From Epiperipatus broadwayi (lineage: Eukaryota; Onychophora; Udeonychophora; Euonychophora; Peripatidae), in NCBI GenBank assembly GCA_028023455.1, contig JAQFVV010012404.1, positions 15,857,000 through 15,920,999 of the forward strand: DNA of 64,000 bases, given 5' to 3'. The position numbers were made by a program, and so were the translations under genes. This document shows, piece after piece, positions 1 to 12,215 of this stretch. The number at the start of each line of letters is the position of its first letter. The first letter of the stretch is position 1. The notes beneath the pieces are model-generated. The model was given only the letters and a program-made list of their open reading frames with translations, searched no databases and was not told the DNA's origin.

Positions 1-56
1 TAAACTAAACTTGGTAACAGATGCTAACAGAAAATTTTCTTTTAACTATTTTATGG

Positions 57-1245
57 TCCTTGGCACCATATTGAATTTTTAAAAAACTGATTTGAGACAC
101 AATTTTCACAATAACTTCAGTTTTAATAATGTTAGAGCAAAAAGCTTTATATTGATAGAAATTAGAAAAACTAAAGAAAACAATAAGGCAAAGACAAATA
201 GTGATTACCATTAAAAAAAAGAAATTTCAGCATCTGAAATAATTATTACTTTATTGTTTGTTCATAATTTCTAATTTATCGTAAAGTTTAAATTACATCT
301 TCATTGATAATTTCTTTATATTTCTCACAAAATTCTTATTCAAACCATATATAATACTTCTTACCTGAAATAATCCATACCTTCAGAATCTACAAAAATA
401 GTCACATAAGAATTCTTCATTTTTATCTTGTACCCCAAAAGTTACCAAATCTCAAGGCGTCTATAAGAAGATACATTCTAATAAAAGATACAAAATAAAT
501 CATTTCCAGAAGGTGGATATGCATTTGTGATAATAGAAATTGGCTTCTCGTCTATCCAAAATTAGAAATTAAAAGCTACTATCTGAATCAATGATAAAAT
601 GAGTTTCATCTCTTCATTTTATATTTTTTTGTGTACACCAGTGATATTTATATTCTTTGTGCACACCAGTTATGCTATCTTGTTATATGATATAATTTAT
701 TTGCGTATAGCTGATTTGTTAGCTATAGACTTGAAAATAATGTGATGCAAGATGTGGCAAAACTACTGATTCCACAGCGTGAATACCAAGACCTAGGCAA
801 GAATCAGGATTTGATTCTTTGCTTGTATACAATTCCATGTGATATACATAATCATTGTGACTATCATCATGCACATCAATTGAAACCTTTCTTTATTGGT
901 TTTAAGAATTTATATTTTCACATAGTACTAAGCCCAGTAAATTATGTGATTGCTTTATCAACTGCAATCTTTCTGTACATCTGATAATCAGTCTTAAAAT
1001 TTACATTCCACTGCTCTATAATACCTTAATTATATATTATAAAATTATTACTTGTTATACAAACGCAGAGACATGCAAATACACATAATACATATATATA
1101 AACATACTAATAAATTATTAAACCTTTTGAGAATCATTATGTCTATAAAATAAGATTGCCTCAAATGTGGATCAGAGCCCCAAAATTGTGCCTCAAATGT
1201 GGATCAGAGCCCCAAAATTGCATTGTACATAAACCACTATGTTAG
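57..1245. repeat. Dispersed ~1.1 kb repeat, copy A
   Basis: This stretch aligns along its whole length with 22610-23697 (copy B), same orientation, with point changes and small indels. Shared landmarks include the start near 'catattgaattttt', the tract 'cagttttaataatgttagag' and the segment around 740-840 (GTGATGCAAGATGTGG). A short ORF at 742-984 has a partner in copy B: both read MQDV-KLL-PQ then GKNQ-LIL-L-TIP, but the frames diverge afterwards, so coding selection is doubtful. Copy A carries an extra 32 bp tandem duplication near its 3' end. No terminal repeats or target duplications were found, so the element class is unknown; an old retroelement UTR or a segmental duplicate are both possible. 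Confidence 0.75.
1158..1221. repeat. 32 bp tandem duplication inside repeat copy A
   Basis: Two adjacent units starting GCCTCAAATGTGG differ only at the last base. Copy B at about 23640-23670 has one unit, so the duplication arose in copy A after the copies separated. Confidence 0.85.
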
Positions 1246-3590
1246 ATTGGAATATAAGTACAACTTATATACTACACACACTAATACAAACACATTAATA
1301 AATTATAATCTATAAAAATAATAAAACTGCAATTAATTTTCCATTACATTATTGGCTCATCCATTAGGGAAATATTGCTATTTATGAGACAATGTTGTTG
1401 CATTAGCATTGTTCATATGTATAGAATAGTTTCCATTACAGTATATACCAAATCTTATGGTAATATAAATTTAAAATTTCTACAACTTGAAATAGAGATT
1501 GGCTTTGCCTTGAGCCGAGAGAATGTGGATCACATGAGGAAAACAATATGACCATAAGTAAATGTTAAAAGAGATGTGGTTTATCATTAACTCTTCATTT
1601 TGTGCTATAAAAGACACAGCATTACAGATATATGCAAAACATGGAATTTGGTTATCATTGCACAATTAGACAAATTTAAAATAATAAGTATCAAGCACAT
1701 ACTTTGACAAGTTATTTGACAATTTATTAGTAAATAAAACAAATTCGTTTTCTATTTAATAGCACTTTTGTTACAGAAGAGTTTGAGTGCAATTATTGTG
1801 TTCAAATTAATTTTCTAAGAAGATATTGCACTGACGTTTTTGATATGTATAAATCATATAGTGAGTTTTAATACATTTACATGGTATATAGAGAATTAAG
1901 CTGTGAGTTTATCACTATTAGAACAATAAATAATTTAGTACAAGTTGCATTATAATTTTTCTTAATTTTATGATAAATCTTTATTTTTTTTAAATAAAAG
2001 AAAAATAGTTTAATTAAATGCTATTATACATGTACAGATCTGTAATGAGATTTTTTTTATATTCTGTGAGTCCAATATTTGGAGACCTTTTCTTTTTACA
2101 TGACCAAACAAGAAAGTCATTGGTTTTCAGATACAGTAAATGGGTGAATCTTTCATTTTCATAGATAAAATAAGTTCAGATTATTTTTGCATTAAAAAAA
2201 ATTTAGCAGCATGTCTCATCCTCCTTTCCCTAACCAACTAGAGATTTTCCCGCATATTAATATATCACTCTAGCTTGATATGTCACAGTTGAGAATGATA
2301 GTTTTTATTCAATTAATTAATATGGTTTTTTTTTAATTTTTCTTTAGCTGGATATCAAACTAGGAATCTTTCATTTTTGAGTTTGCATTCTTATTATTGC
2401 ATTAATTTTCTTATAGAAAGAAACTTTTTTATTCTTAGCAGGAATACTGTCAATATTTTAGTTCTTTAAATCTTTGCTCTATAATGTAACCGGATCTGTT
2501 TTTCCTATAAAACCCACGTTCAAATTTGCCATAAAACATTTTTTTTGAAAGTCTTATTATTTATTATGATTTTATAGCATCATATCCACAAATTGAAAAA
2601 CAACAATTTATCTTATAATCTTGCTATTGTATTTTTTTTAATTTTATAGAATGTTGTTAATTAAAAAATTTTTACAATATCAATTGAGAGTCTGTGCTTC
2701 ATTTTATTACAATAAATTGAATAAAATAATGGTTGCATTCAAAATACTTAGAATATTCTATAGATCATCTTTTAAATTAGCAAGAACATCATAATCATCC
2801 AATATTGTAAATCTAGAAGACAAGAAGATGAAATTGTTGCTTTTACCAATAATGTTTTCTATGTTGATATTGCCCTTTACCTTTTCATTGGATAATGTTG
2901 AGTTGGAAAATCAAATTGAAGCTAGTATACATTCTTGGTTAACATCATTTAATCATTTCAAATATTCCAGATGTTGCACTTTCCATCATGTAGAAAGAGT
3001 ATAATATAAATAATCTTCAGTAGATAGTTAACAAATTTAAATATTGCCACAAATTAAGAAAAGCCGTGTATAAATCATCCCTTTGTTTCTAAAACATTTT
3101 GTGCTTGGCTACAGTGCTCCATTTTCTAAACCACATTTAGTCTTTGAAAACTATATTATAACAAGTCTGTTATATGGCACACAATAATATAGTGTGTGCA
3201 CACACAAATATAAAGTTGAAAAGTAGAAATAAACACAAATTTTTGTAGATATTTTTTACATTTCACTCGGAATAAAAATAATAAATAAAAGGTTAAATAA
3301 TTCTGAATTTAAAACAGAATTTTATGAAATAAATATTTGTTGTTAAAAAGGATTTTGAAATTAAAAAACAAGTAGGGTTTATTTTTGAAATTTTTTAATT
3401 AAAACTTGTATAAAAGATCTATTTTTTTTAATTAATACTTGTATGCATTTCTATTATCTATTTTTAAGAATCTTTGATAAGATTTCCAAATGTAGCTTTT
3501 TAGTTAAAAGTGCTTTTGAGGGATTAAAATTGTTTCCAATCAAGAGAGATAAGAAAAAATGCTTTTAAATTAGTGGTGGTGTCACCTCAG
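1246..3590. other. AT-rich stretch without recognisable gene
   Basis: The stretch consists of AT-rich sequence with poly-A/poly-T runs and a short alternating GT/CA patch near 3190. Short frames on both strands are chance ORFs: no domain, no splice-bounded GC-elevated block and no terminal repeat was seen. Confidence 0.5.
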
Positions 3591-3597
3591 ATGATTC

Positions 3598-3631
3598 TAT
3601 AAAAGGACTGATGAAAAATATCAGTTCAGTT
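3598..3631 (+). promoter_or_regulatory. Candidate TATA box plus TCAGTT initiator
   Basis: TATAAAAGG lies at 3598-3606 and two overlapping TCAGTT initiators follow at 3621 and 3626. For the second, the A at 3628 would be +1, which puts the first T of the TATA box 30 bases upstream, the usual spacing for arthropod TATA/Inr core promoters. Sequence downstream becomes clearly GC-richer. Such promoters also sit in LTRs and other mobile elements, so this does not prove a host gene. Confidence 0.45.
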
Positions 3632-4151
3632 TTGCTTGCAGTTTTTGTAAGCAGTGGCAAATAGGCTGGCTGCAAAGTGTGTTATAATATTTTGTTACAG
3701 CTTGTTAAAGTTTACATCAGTTTTTAGCTGGCCAGACAGATGGCTGACAGATTTATACAGAGTTTCCATGAGATATAGATGAAGTCAAGGCAGGAGATCC
3801 AGCAGCAGTCTATTGATTTATGATAGTGGAGTTTGAATTCATTTGAGGGAAATGGGTCATCTTCCAGTGGTGAAATTTATAGCTACAAATGTGGACAAAA
3901 TAGCTTGCTGGCTTGATGTTCATCAATCCCAGACAGAAGGCAGATCACTGCAGACCAACTTACCTGGACTATATTTTACTGGTGGACCAAAAGCCAAGCT
4001 TACCAAGAGAAATATTGAAGAAATTGGTATACATCTGCCAATAACCATACCTGAATTATACTTTCCTGACACTGACAATTACTTGGATTATAACTTTCTG
4101 ATTATGACTTTCCTAGACTGGTCTCCAGCAAGAGAAACCCCAGCTTGCTGA
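3632..4151 (+). CDS. GC-elevated transcription-unit candidate with 99-aa ORF of unknown function
   Basis: From the candidate start at 3628 to about 4190 the sequence is visibly richer in G and C than its surroundings. The open frame begins at an ATG at 3852 (the frame also opens upstream at TTG 3843) and ends with TGA at 4149-4151. The product begins MGHLPVVKF, has a Pro/Gly stretch (LPGLYFTGGPKAKL) near residue 45 and ends WSPARETPAC. I recognise no domain, signal peptide or membrane segment. A short upstream ORF near 3739 starts MADRFIQSFHEI, meets a TAG and then stays open as MKSRQEIQQQ, which suggests an older, longer reading frame now broken. It may be a decayed retroelement or LTR-driven unit, or a small lineage-specific gene. 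Confidence 0.3.
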
Positions 4152-4329
4152 AGTAGTTATGCATATGCTGCTGTGTCTGTATGCAGAGAAGCACAGATAC
4201 ACATATATACAAAAGTGAGTTGTTTTGAAATAATTAATTTAAAAGACATTTTAAAATCTATATTTTTAAGTTTAAAGACCTTTCTAATTATTCAATCAAC
4301 AATAATCTGGTCAAGATTGATTGTTATAT

Positions 4330-4422
4330 TTTTAAAAGAAAAAAAAAAGTTGTTAATATTTTTTTTAAAGAAAAAAAAGGAACTTATAAACTGATATTTT
4401 TTTTTTAAGAAAAAAAAAGTGA
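4330..4422. repeat. Three-fold oligo-T/oligo-A foldback cluster
   Basis: Three successive units of a T run, a short AAG or AAAG joint and an A run lie within 93 bases, each able to fold on itself. They are probably replication-slippage products. A 73-codon frame that crosses them encodes only Lys/Phe/Leu runs and was not taken as a gene. Confidence 0.6.
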
Positions 4423-7400
4423 ACGAATTTTAAATTATATCTATAATTTGTTTATACACATGTATATGTGTGAAAATTATGTATGTTTTCCAAATGGAAT
4501 TAGTTAGGAAAAATACAATTTAGAAGTGATATCTAAAAATGTTTATTATATGGCAAGTTAAATATGTTCAGAAATTACATGCACACACATGTATGGGTGC
4601 ATTTATATGTCAATTGTATTGCAAATACCAATATGTGTCAGACACATGTAAAATTTTAATCATTTTTTTATTAAATGTCAATTCAGATGTTCATTTTATA
4701 TCAAGCCTGTGTGCTGAATGGGTTTTAAGTAAACTTAATGTATTAATCATGTAAATCATAGTGTAATAACTTGAATTTTGTATTAATCACATATATGTAA
4801 ATTACAATGTGATAATTTGTTATTATTGTATGTTAATCAAAATCAGAAAGCTTAATTGATATGCATAGCCTTATTCTAGACCTTAATATCATTTTAATTT
4901 TTTTTTTGTTATTAAACTTGTGTTCAATTATGAAAATTATTCCAGTGGTTTTAAATATTTTAAAATATGTTTCCATCATCTCTTAGTCATATACAGTAAT
5001 AGAGCTTATGTTCTCTGAGCTAGATTTGAGTATAACAGATGAATATATGAATGGGGATGTATTAATGCTTAGGGGACATCTATTGATGATCAATCTTCAT
5101 CCTGGTTGGTGCAGAAGAGGTTATTCTTCAGAGTCCCTGCACTACATTTTATTTAGTTTGGTATTACAAATTGTGTTTATAGTTCGCTAATACAAGTGGC
5201 CAGAGTACTGATGATGATTAGCATGTTTTAATGTCCCAGCATTATTTTTCTGATTTTTTATTATTATGTATTCTGATGGATGGGCACTTAAATGGTACAT
5301 CCAAATTAATATGTTTAAATTATTGCACAAGCTGGTAATGACTTAATAATTAGCCTTGTCTACAGAAGACTCATTTCCAATCCAGTCACCAGATTGACTC
5401 ATGATTTTATTCAAGTTTATTGTATTGATTTATGTTGATGAATGGTATTATGAGTATTACTTATTTTTTTTTATAATGTTGATTGGTGGATTTATAATTA
5501 TACTTGCAGTTGCTCTTCTGAGTTAGCTGGCAGATCTCTCAGAGATTTTATGATCTCATGCTCTCTTTAATATATCTTACTTACTTATATATTTTGGGTG
5601 TTAAACATTACTTTAACAGTTTTTTAATAATATCTCACTTAAATATTATACTCTTTGTAAATTTTAAATTTAATTTACTTGGGATTGGTGATGATTTGCC
5701 ATCACCCAGGTACAACCTTCTTTTTCTTCTACCTCATCCACCTCTTCCTGTTACAATGTCTATGACTAAGCAACTTATTCAACAAATTCTTTTTAAAAGT
5801 TTTTGTTGTCATGGATTACTGCAGTCCTTTGTCTCTTCATTTTTATAAATGGAACAATAGAAACATTTCTCATGGATTGATCTATTTCTAAAATAATTAT
5901 TATATTCTACAAATTTTCAAGATAATTCATGCAGACGCCAATCTTTCCATTTTTGATATAAAAAGTTATTTTAACTTCATTAAGCTAGACATTTTTTTCA
6001 AATCTGAAATGACTTAATAAGATAGATACATTTTAAAAGTTATCATCTAAATTCTATTATTATTCAAAAAATGATCAAAGTATCCTCACCACTTGTTCAA
6101 AATATCATTATCATATAAAAGAATCATGTTTATGATATCATTTTGCAGAACCATGTATTATGTTCAGTGTATTAAAAAAGATTTACAATAACCATTAATC
6201 AGTATTTTGTGTATCCTTTATGTAATTATAATTAATCAATAATTTTTAATCATTTTTGTCAATGTTGAAGTTCCATCTTTAAATATCTATATTACATACG
6301 AAAATTATGTTCATTTCATCAAGTGGAAAATACATTTCTTTTTAATCAAGCATTAACAATAATCATTAATAGAAAATAATTTTTAATGAAATCAAGAATA
6401 GGCTTAATTATATTTTTAGCACATTATTTTAAAAAAACTTTATTTCAGTAACTTGGTCATCTTGAAAATTTAAATTGGCAGTTTTAATGTTTATTAGCTG
6501 ATAAAATTTCATCAAATTTTTGTACCAAAGTGTTTAAAATAATTTCTGTTTTTATCTTTAATCTTTCCAAATTTAAATGATTAGATGATGGATATATATA
6601 TAAGTACTCATTTAATATAAACTTTTATTTTGTATTTTGACACTTATTTATAACATTTTGTTGCTTCTATTATGCATGCATCTAATTAATAGTAATTTTC
6701 TATCCAAACAAAATATTTATAGTCAGTTCACATGTTATGCAAGCATTCCATAACATCAGACATAGTAAGTTCATAGAATCAATTCCATTCTTTTCAATAA
6801 TTTCGAGCAAAATTTACTGTTCAAATCAATTTGTGCTTGAAGTCTTCAAGAAGAAGAATTTAATTTATTAAAGACATTGATGTAATAATAATATCTAATA
6901 AAAAATTGAAGCTATTTTATTCTAAATTTTTAATCTAAATCCAGCGTACACATTTAAATTTGTTGGATATAGCACTGCACAAACCTTTAGTTGCTACATA
7001 TAAAAATTCCACAATAGAAGCTATAAAATTAGATGTAATACATTAAAGATCAAGCGCTATAAAAATAAATGCTTAATTAGATGTAATAAATCTAACATTT
7101 GTTTTCTTTCCATTATTTGTCTTTCCAAAAAAAAGTCTTTATTTTTTTTACTTTTTCAGTTAAACTTTTGACAGCTTTTTAGGTAAAAGTATTGGTATCT
7201 ATTCAGATCTTGAGCTATTATTAAAGAAAATTTTCAGATTCTATGTACCTACACAGAATATTTGGGGTAAAAAGTGTAATCAAAATACTTGTATTATTAT
7301 CATTACATCTTGATTTATTAACCTTTACCTTGCCTGGAGCTCACAGTCTTTGGATTGCAGTTTAGTCAGTCTCCTCAAGTGCTTAGATTTCTCAATAAAC

Positions 7401-7780
7401 TCCTAAGCAATAAACCATTTTATAATATATATATATATAACTATTTCTAATTATTTCTACTGTTTTGATAAATGATCTGCCAGAAATTGCAGTCTTATAA
7501 GCTTGTGGAAAACAAGTCATTTTAAAATCATCTTTTATAGTTCTTTTGCTTTAATAATAGGCAGGAGGATTTCTTAATAGTACTGCTCTAATATATAATC
7601 ATTTAGCAAATTGAAATTTATTTTCCAAATTTAGTTCATTGGACTTCCTTGAAATATCCAGTCTTCTAAATCGATGTCTAATTTCTGTGTTAAAGAAATA
7701 AATAAAAGATTGGAATCAGAATCGCTATCTTTCTAATTAAATGTTGCAAAAATATTCATTCATATTGACATAGTATAAGA
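4423..7780. other. AT-rich stretch, two weak GC islands, no gene supported
   Basis: Mostly AT-rich. Somewhat richer blocks lie at 5000-5190 and 5680-5830. The second contains CCCAG|GTACAA, which could serve as a splice site, and an open 96-codon frame (5558-5848) with no recognised motif. Neither block has a convincing pair of splice sites or a domain. A third small island lies at 7320-7400. Confidence 0.4.
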
Positions 7781-8929
7781 AAATGATCAATGGCATATGT
7801 CCAGGTTTTATATTATTAAGTGATTGAAGTCAGTAAGATAAAAGAACATTATCTTTTAAAGGCATAAATTTTGCTAATATTCTGGGAAAAGATTTAGTAT
7901 AAACAGTCAGCAGCTACAAGTTATTAATTTGAAATAACTATTGGAATGATTAAGTGAGATTGAATAAGACAAACACAAGAAGACATCCAAATACTTTTTG
8001 GAATAAAATTGAAATAGTAAGGCTAAGGGATGAAAATATTTCATCAACAAACATTTAAACATTAACTTGCTCACTAATGTGACTACAATCAAGCCTATAA
8101 CATGATATACTATATCACAGAAAATGGGGAAGAGAGAAAAGTTAAGAAAAAAATCTGATAAAAGAACTTTTGATTACATAAAATGATCATGCTATAAAAG
8201 ACAGTTGAAGAATGGACACATGAAATCCTTTATTGATAAAAGTAACAGGTATTTGAAAGTTTTAGTAAATATTTGAAAAAAGTGTCCAATCAATATTATT
8301 GAAAATAGTTACATAAATATTTGAAGTTATACTCAGCACTTTAGTTTTAAATATTGTGATTATGTTTGTAAATAGTTATGAGAATTTGAAAAATAATTAA
8401 AGTATTTAGTAATTCATGAGATGAGAATGCAAAGATTGTGAAAGTCAGAAAAATGGATTGTCAAAGTAAAGTGAATAATAATATCTGGTTTTCTCTATTT
8501 TGATGTGGTTAATATTGCTTTGACCCATGTACATATAATTCTTAATTTAATTTTCTTTAACTATATTTATGATATGCCACAAATCTTAAAAATTAAAGAA
8601 TCTTATTAATGTATTATTTTGCATTATAATTTAATTTTATTCCCTTAAATTGTATTTATTTATTTAACTTTTAGATTTTATTTAAAGATAGTTATTGAGA
8701 ATCAACATTAAATCATTGTATAGATTCCAACAAAGATAATGATTTATTTGTAGTTTCATTAAATCGTCTAGTTTCTGTTTTGTATAAATAGATTGGATAT
8801 TCATTAGCTATGTGATTCATAGTTTTTGTTTGATCAAAGACTCCAAATGTAATCAAAAAATCAAATTCAAAATAGCAAAAGAAATTTATTTGGGATTTTG
8901 CAAAAATGATTTTTATTCCATAATTCTTT

Positions 8930-9425
8930 GATTGTTTGAAGAATTTCTTGATTGATTATTCAGAAAAATCTTGATGTGACGCATATTACGAAGTGGTATA
9001 TAATAAAAGAATATTTGAAAAGAGGAATAGCTACTTGTTGAGAAATAATTTGGGTATGCCAATGATATTTCTCATAGTAATTTTTGTGTATTCAAAAGTT
9101 TAATGTGAGTGCTTTTTTCCAAACAAAAGCAGAATATTCAGCTGTAGAATATGTAAGTCCTAATGAAGTGATCCTTACAGTATTTTTGTGTCACATTGAG
9201 TTTTCCTGGAAGTTGTTCCTATAAATTATTTTAGATCTAACTTTAGTAGACAAAAAAAGTTAGGCTGTGGTGTAAAATCACTTCTGTAAAGCATGGAATG
9301 GATTAATATTCCAGGAATTATTGCAGAAGATTGTATCAAGTTTACTGAAATATTAGTGTTAGTTTTTTCATGAAGAGCAAATTTAAGTTGAATTCTTGTT
9401 AAGCTACAAAAAAAAATATTCAAAG
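8930..9425 (-). pseudogene. LINE reverse-transcriptase C-terminal relic
   Basis: Read on the minus strand, about 9170-9000 encodes a line resembling the C-terminal part of widespread animal non-LTR retrotransposon polymerases: GLTYSTAEYSAFVWKKA followed, after frame breaks, by a match to the 'MRIISG-LKPTP' segment. The family consensus here is roughly 'ALVYSTAEYCAPVW', which I know from many invertebrate LINE proteins. The frame shifts several times and has stops, so the copy is dead. Flanking DNA from about 7.8 kb is strongly G-over-C on the plus strand, as expected if the A-rich, G-poor LINE sense strand is the minus strand. Ends and clade are not resolved. Confidence 0.55.
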
Positions 9426-9993
9426 ATTATTCAAAAATAAATTAGAATGATTTAAAAATTTTGAAAATCTTTTAAATATATATAATAAACCATTAAAAAT
9501 ATTATCTTTATCATCATAACTTTTTTTTTTACCTTAAACAAATTCATCTGGCTACCAATTATAAATTTCTGGTAAAGGATTTTAAAAACTAAAGATTTTC
9601 ATTTTTGCAATGGCAATAAAATCAAAACTTGGTGCTCTTATTTTTATTTGAAATATACCATTTTCAAAAAAGACAAACCCTTCAATTTTTTTTTCAGGCT
9701 TATTATTTAAATTCATTTTATTATAATTTTTTATAATGGTTTTCCAGAATGAAAAATTATAAAACAAGGCTAATTATGTTTAAATTTTTACAGTTGAAAA
9801 ATGTTTTCATTTTTAGTAAGTAAAATAAACCAGCGCCCTACTCGTGACTAAAATTTGTGGGGATGCTGTGTCAGAAAATTTTTAGCCATTGCTTTAATAT
9901 TATGTAAAATGAACCAAACAAAAAGAAAATTTATGTATAAACTTGGTAAAATTTTAAACAAAAAAATTTTTTCAATTACTTATAGCCTAAATA

Positions 9994-10336
9994 CTGGGTG
10001 GACCATAAGTTTCTATACATAGGAAAAATAAACATTTTTTTTATTATAAAAAATTATTTTTATTTATATAATATGCTCTACATGACTGCCATTATTTTGA
10101 AAACACATTTCAATACACGTCCTCCACTGCTGATGAACAACTATCAGCATAGTTGGAGTTTTGCTTATAATGGCATTGGTGATAAGTTCCCTAAGATGAT
10201 TTATGTTTTATATCTTTTCATGATATACCATGCCCTTCAAGTGCCACCAAAGATAAAAATCAAGTGGAGTGAAATCTGGGAAATCATGCTGACCAATCCA
10301 AGCATAGGGAGGTATGAAAACTTATAGCCCACCCTG
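9994..10336 (-). mobile_element. 343 bp Tc1/mariner-superfamily element with TA target duplication
   Basis: The ends are imperfect inverted repeats of about 25 bp (left CTGGGTGGACCATAAGTTT; right, reversed, CAGGGTGGGCTATAAGTTT), each flanked by TA, the superfamily's target duplication. The interior is the tail of a transposase gene on the minus strand, so this is an internally deleted derivative. Confidence 0.75.
10080..10320 (-). pseudogene. IS630/Tc-mariner-like transposase C-terminal fragment
   Basis: Minus-strand translation gives HDFPDFTPLDFYLWWHLKG, then MVYHEKI, a stop, and a tail with WRTCIEMCFQNNGSHVEHI. This matches the C-terminal pattern of insect-type IS630/Tc-mariner-like transposases often annotated with DUF4817: FPDLTPLDFFLWGHLK, the last catalytic acidic residue sitting in the PLD, then C--V-GGHFEHLL. 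The N-terminal helix-turn-helix and the first two catalytic aspartates are missing, so the fragment cannot be active. Confidence 0.7.
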
Positions 10337-10339
10337 TAG

Positions 10340-11560
10340 ATGCAATCCAAGCTTAATCCATTCATTTAAAAACAAAATCCATTTCTCTTGTTTTATTTTG
10401 TGTGAAAAGATGAATAATTTTCTTCTTGATCTCTGGATTACTGTTGTGAAAAATTTCTCCATTGAAAGTACTGCAAGTGTATTTAATCTTTCAGGATTCG
10501 CTCCTTAGAAAAGTTTATTCTTTTCATTAATGAAAAGCAGCACTCCGCTCTGATGTAATCATGAGAATAGTTAAGAGGATTTTTATCAGTTTCATAATTT
10601 CTTTAAGAACATCATCTATATTTTTTTCTAAAATAAATTTCAACAGCTCAATTAATTTGCAATATTCATGCACATCAGATCTCCAATAGAATACATTTAG
10701 TTCAGTTTCAAGCTTTTCTTTATCAAAAGTCATGGAATATGCTTTAGGGTTCAATGCTATCTCCTGTGTAGGCAGTTTATTCTTAAAACTAATAAAGCTT
10801 TTTTTGTTGAACAATTGAGCAGCTACTAAGTATTTAGTGGAAGAATATCTCCATTATATCAACACTTATACAGTCACATTATTTCCTTAGCTTCTGCCAT
10901 GAGTGTTTTTGAAGGATTCTTACAGTACTACAAGTTTCTTAAAACTAAAGTAGCAGTTTTGAAATCTGTTTTATATATTCATTGACTTTAAACACACTAA
11001 TTTCTCAAGATTTACTGTATCTTCTTTTTCATCATATCCATGTAAGGGAGTTTCAAAATTTCCACAAAAAATAATTTTGGATAAAATTTCTCAGTTCTTT
11101 TTAACTTTTATGTTATGCTCATTGATAGAAAGTTTTTATGCCTCACTAACTTTCTTCTTAATATTTATGTTTCCTAAAAGTGACAGTAAAACCACATTTT
11201 CAATGTGGTTCTTTGTCTTAGAATGTTTTTCAGTTTTATCTTTCATTTTGTTTATATTTCTATAACCACCTTTTGCCCATGTTACATAACCTCCAAACAG
11301 AAATGGGGGCAGCAAAACAATGCATATTTTACCTCATTGGTACCATTCAGAAGCTTCCAATATATTTCTTGTTGTTGCTTATTCCTGGCTGAGATATTTG
11401 AATATCTGGTTTTGAACAACCTCTTTTTTTAACTTTCACATACCAATATACTTCTTGTTGTTGATTATTCCTGGCTGAGATATTTGAATATCTGGTTTTG
11501 AACAACCTCTTTTTTTAACTTTAACTTTCTCATGGAGAGACAACTATGAAAAATTAAGCT
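10340..11560 (-). pseudogene. TTF-type (ZMYM1-like) hAT transposase pseudogene
   Basis: Read right to left, the usual order of TTF/ZMYM1-type hAT proteins can be followed through frameshifts and stops. A TTF zinc-finger region comes at about 11530-11260 (KPDIQISQPGISNNKKYIGSF, then NGTNEVKYALFCCPHF). The linker WAKGGYRNINKMKDKTEKHS with HIENVVLLSLLG follows at about 11250-11170, then SINEHNIKVKKN and FCGNFETPLHGYDEKED at about 11130-11030. The hAT dimerisation region closes it at 10814-10370, with ITSERSAAF, then NPERLNTLAVLSMEK. No intact terminal repeats were identified. The mariner-like element at 9994-10336 abuts the 3' side. Several stops make the copy inactive. Confidence 0.7.
11357..11528. 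repeat. 86 bp tandem duplication within the TTF-hAT relic
   Basis: Units 11357-11442 and 11443-11528 are nearly identical (shared core CCTGGCTGAGATATTTGAAT). The low divergence shows the duplication is much younger than the surrounding decayed pseudogene. It duplicates the TTF-finger N-terminal stretch. Confidence 0.85.
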
Positions 11561-11840
11561 GTTGCAATTCACTTATAGTTACAGAACTTATTTCTTGGGG
11601 ATGTAAGGAACCTAAGGAATTCATGATTAAATTTAAATTTTCTGTAAAATAAAAGAATCAAAAAAAAAAACCCTAAGAATTGAATAGCTGAAAGCGTGAT
11701 AATCATTCAATTCTACACTTTACACTCAAGAATATAGTACATGGTTTTTAAGCACAATATATGCCGAGTCAAAAAGAAACTATCTTACATTTGCACTTAT
11801 CTCAGACATGTGTAGAACAATCAAACATCATGTCACTGGA

Positions 11841-12215
11841 TATGTGAATTGCAGTTTTATACAAGGATTTTTGTAATTTTTTCATGAAGTAGGAGATGGC
11901 TACTGACATTAAGTTTAAGGATAATAATATACAAATATAAAAGAATTAAAGGAAAAAAGATCATTAAGTCATTATATTGAATGTTATGGAAAATAGAGAG
12001 AGTGTGAACTTTGTGAATGACAGTACTCTCTCTACCTACTACTATCATGCAGTTTTTTATCTCACACAATAGCCAACGGCCGTATTGCTGAAACTATGAA
12101 GTGCACTGTTCTATACAAGGATTTTTATAATTTTTTCATGAAGTAGGGAATACCTACTGACATTAAGCTTAAGGATTATATAATGTACAAGTATAAAGAG
12201 AATGAATGTTATATG
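11841..12215. repeat. Diverged local duplication, offset about 254 bp
   Basis: The block around 11860-11935 ('tacaaggattttt', then 'tttttcatgaagtagg' and 'ctactgacattaag') recurs at 12112-12185 with substitutions. The segment between contains CTCTCTCTACC and a short ATG-rich stretch. No coding content was recognised. Confidence 0.65.

Noticed and set aside
4173-4394. 73-codon open frame after the 3.6 kb unit
   Set aside because: Its second half is produced by the oligo-T/oligo-A foldbacks and encodes only Lys/Leu/Phe/Ile runs.
5558-5848. 96-codon ORF with a GTACAA splice-like site
   Set aside because: The first half is AT-driven hydrophobic sequence, no domain is recognised and no matching acceptor or donor pair brackets it.
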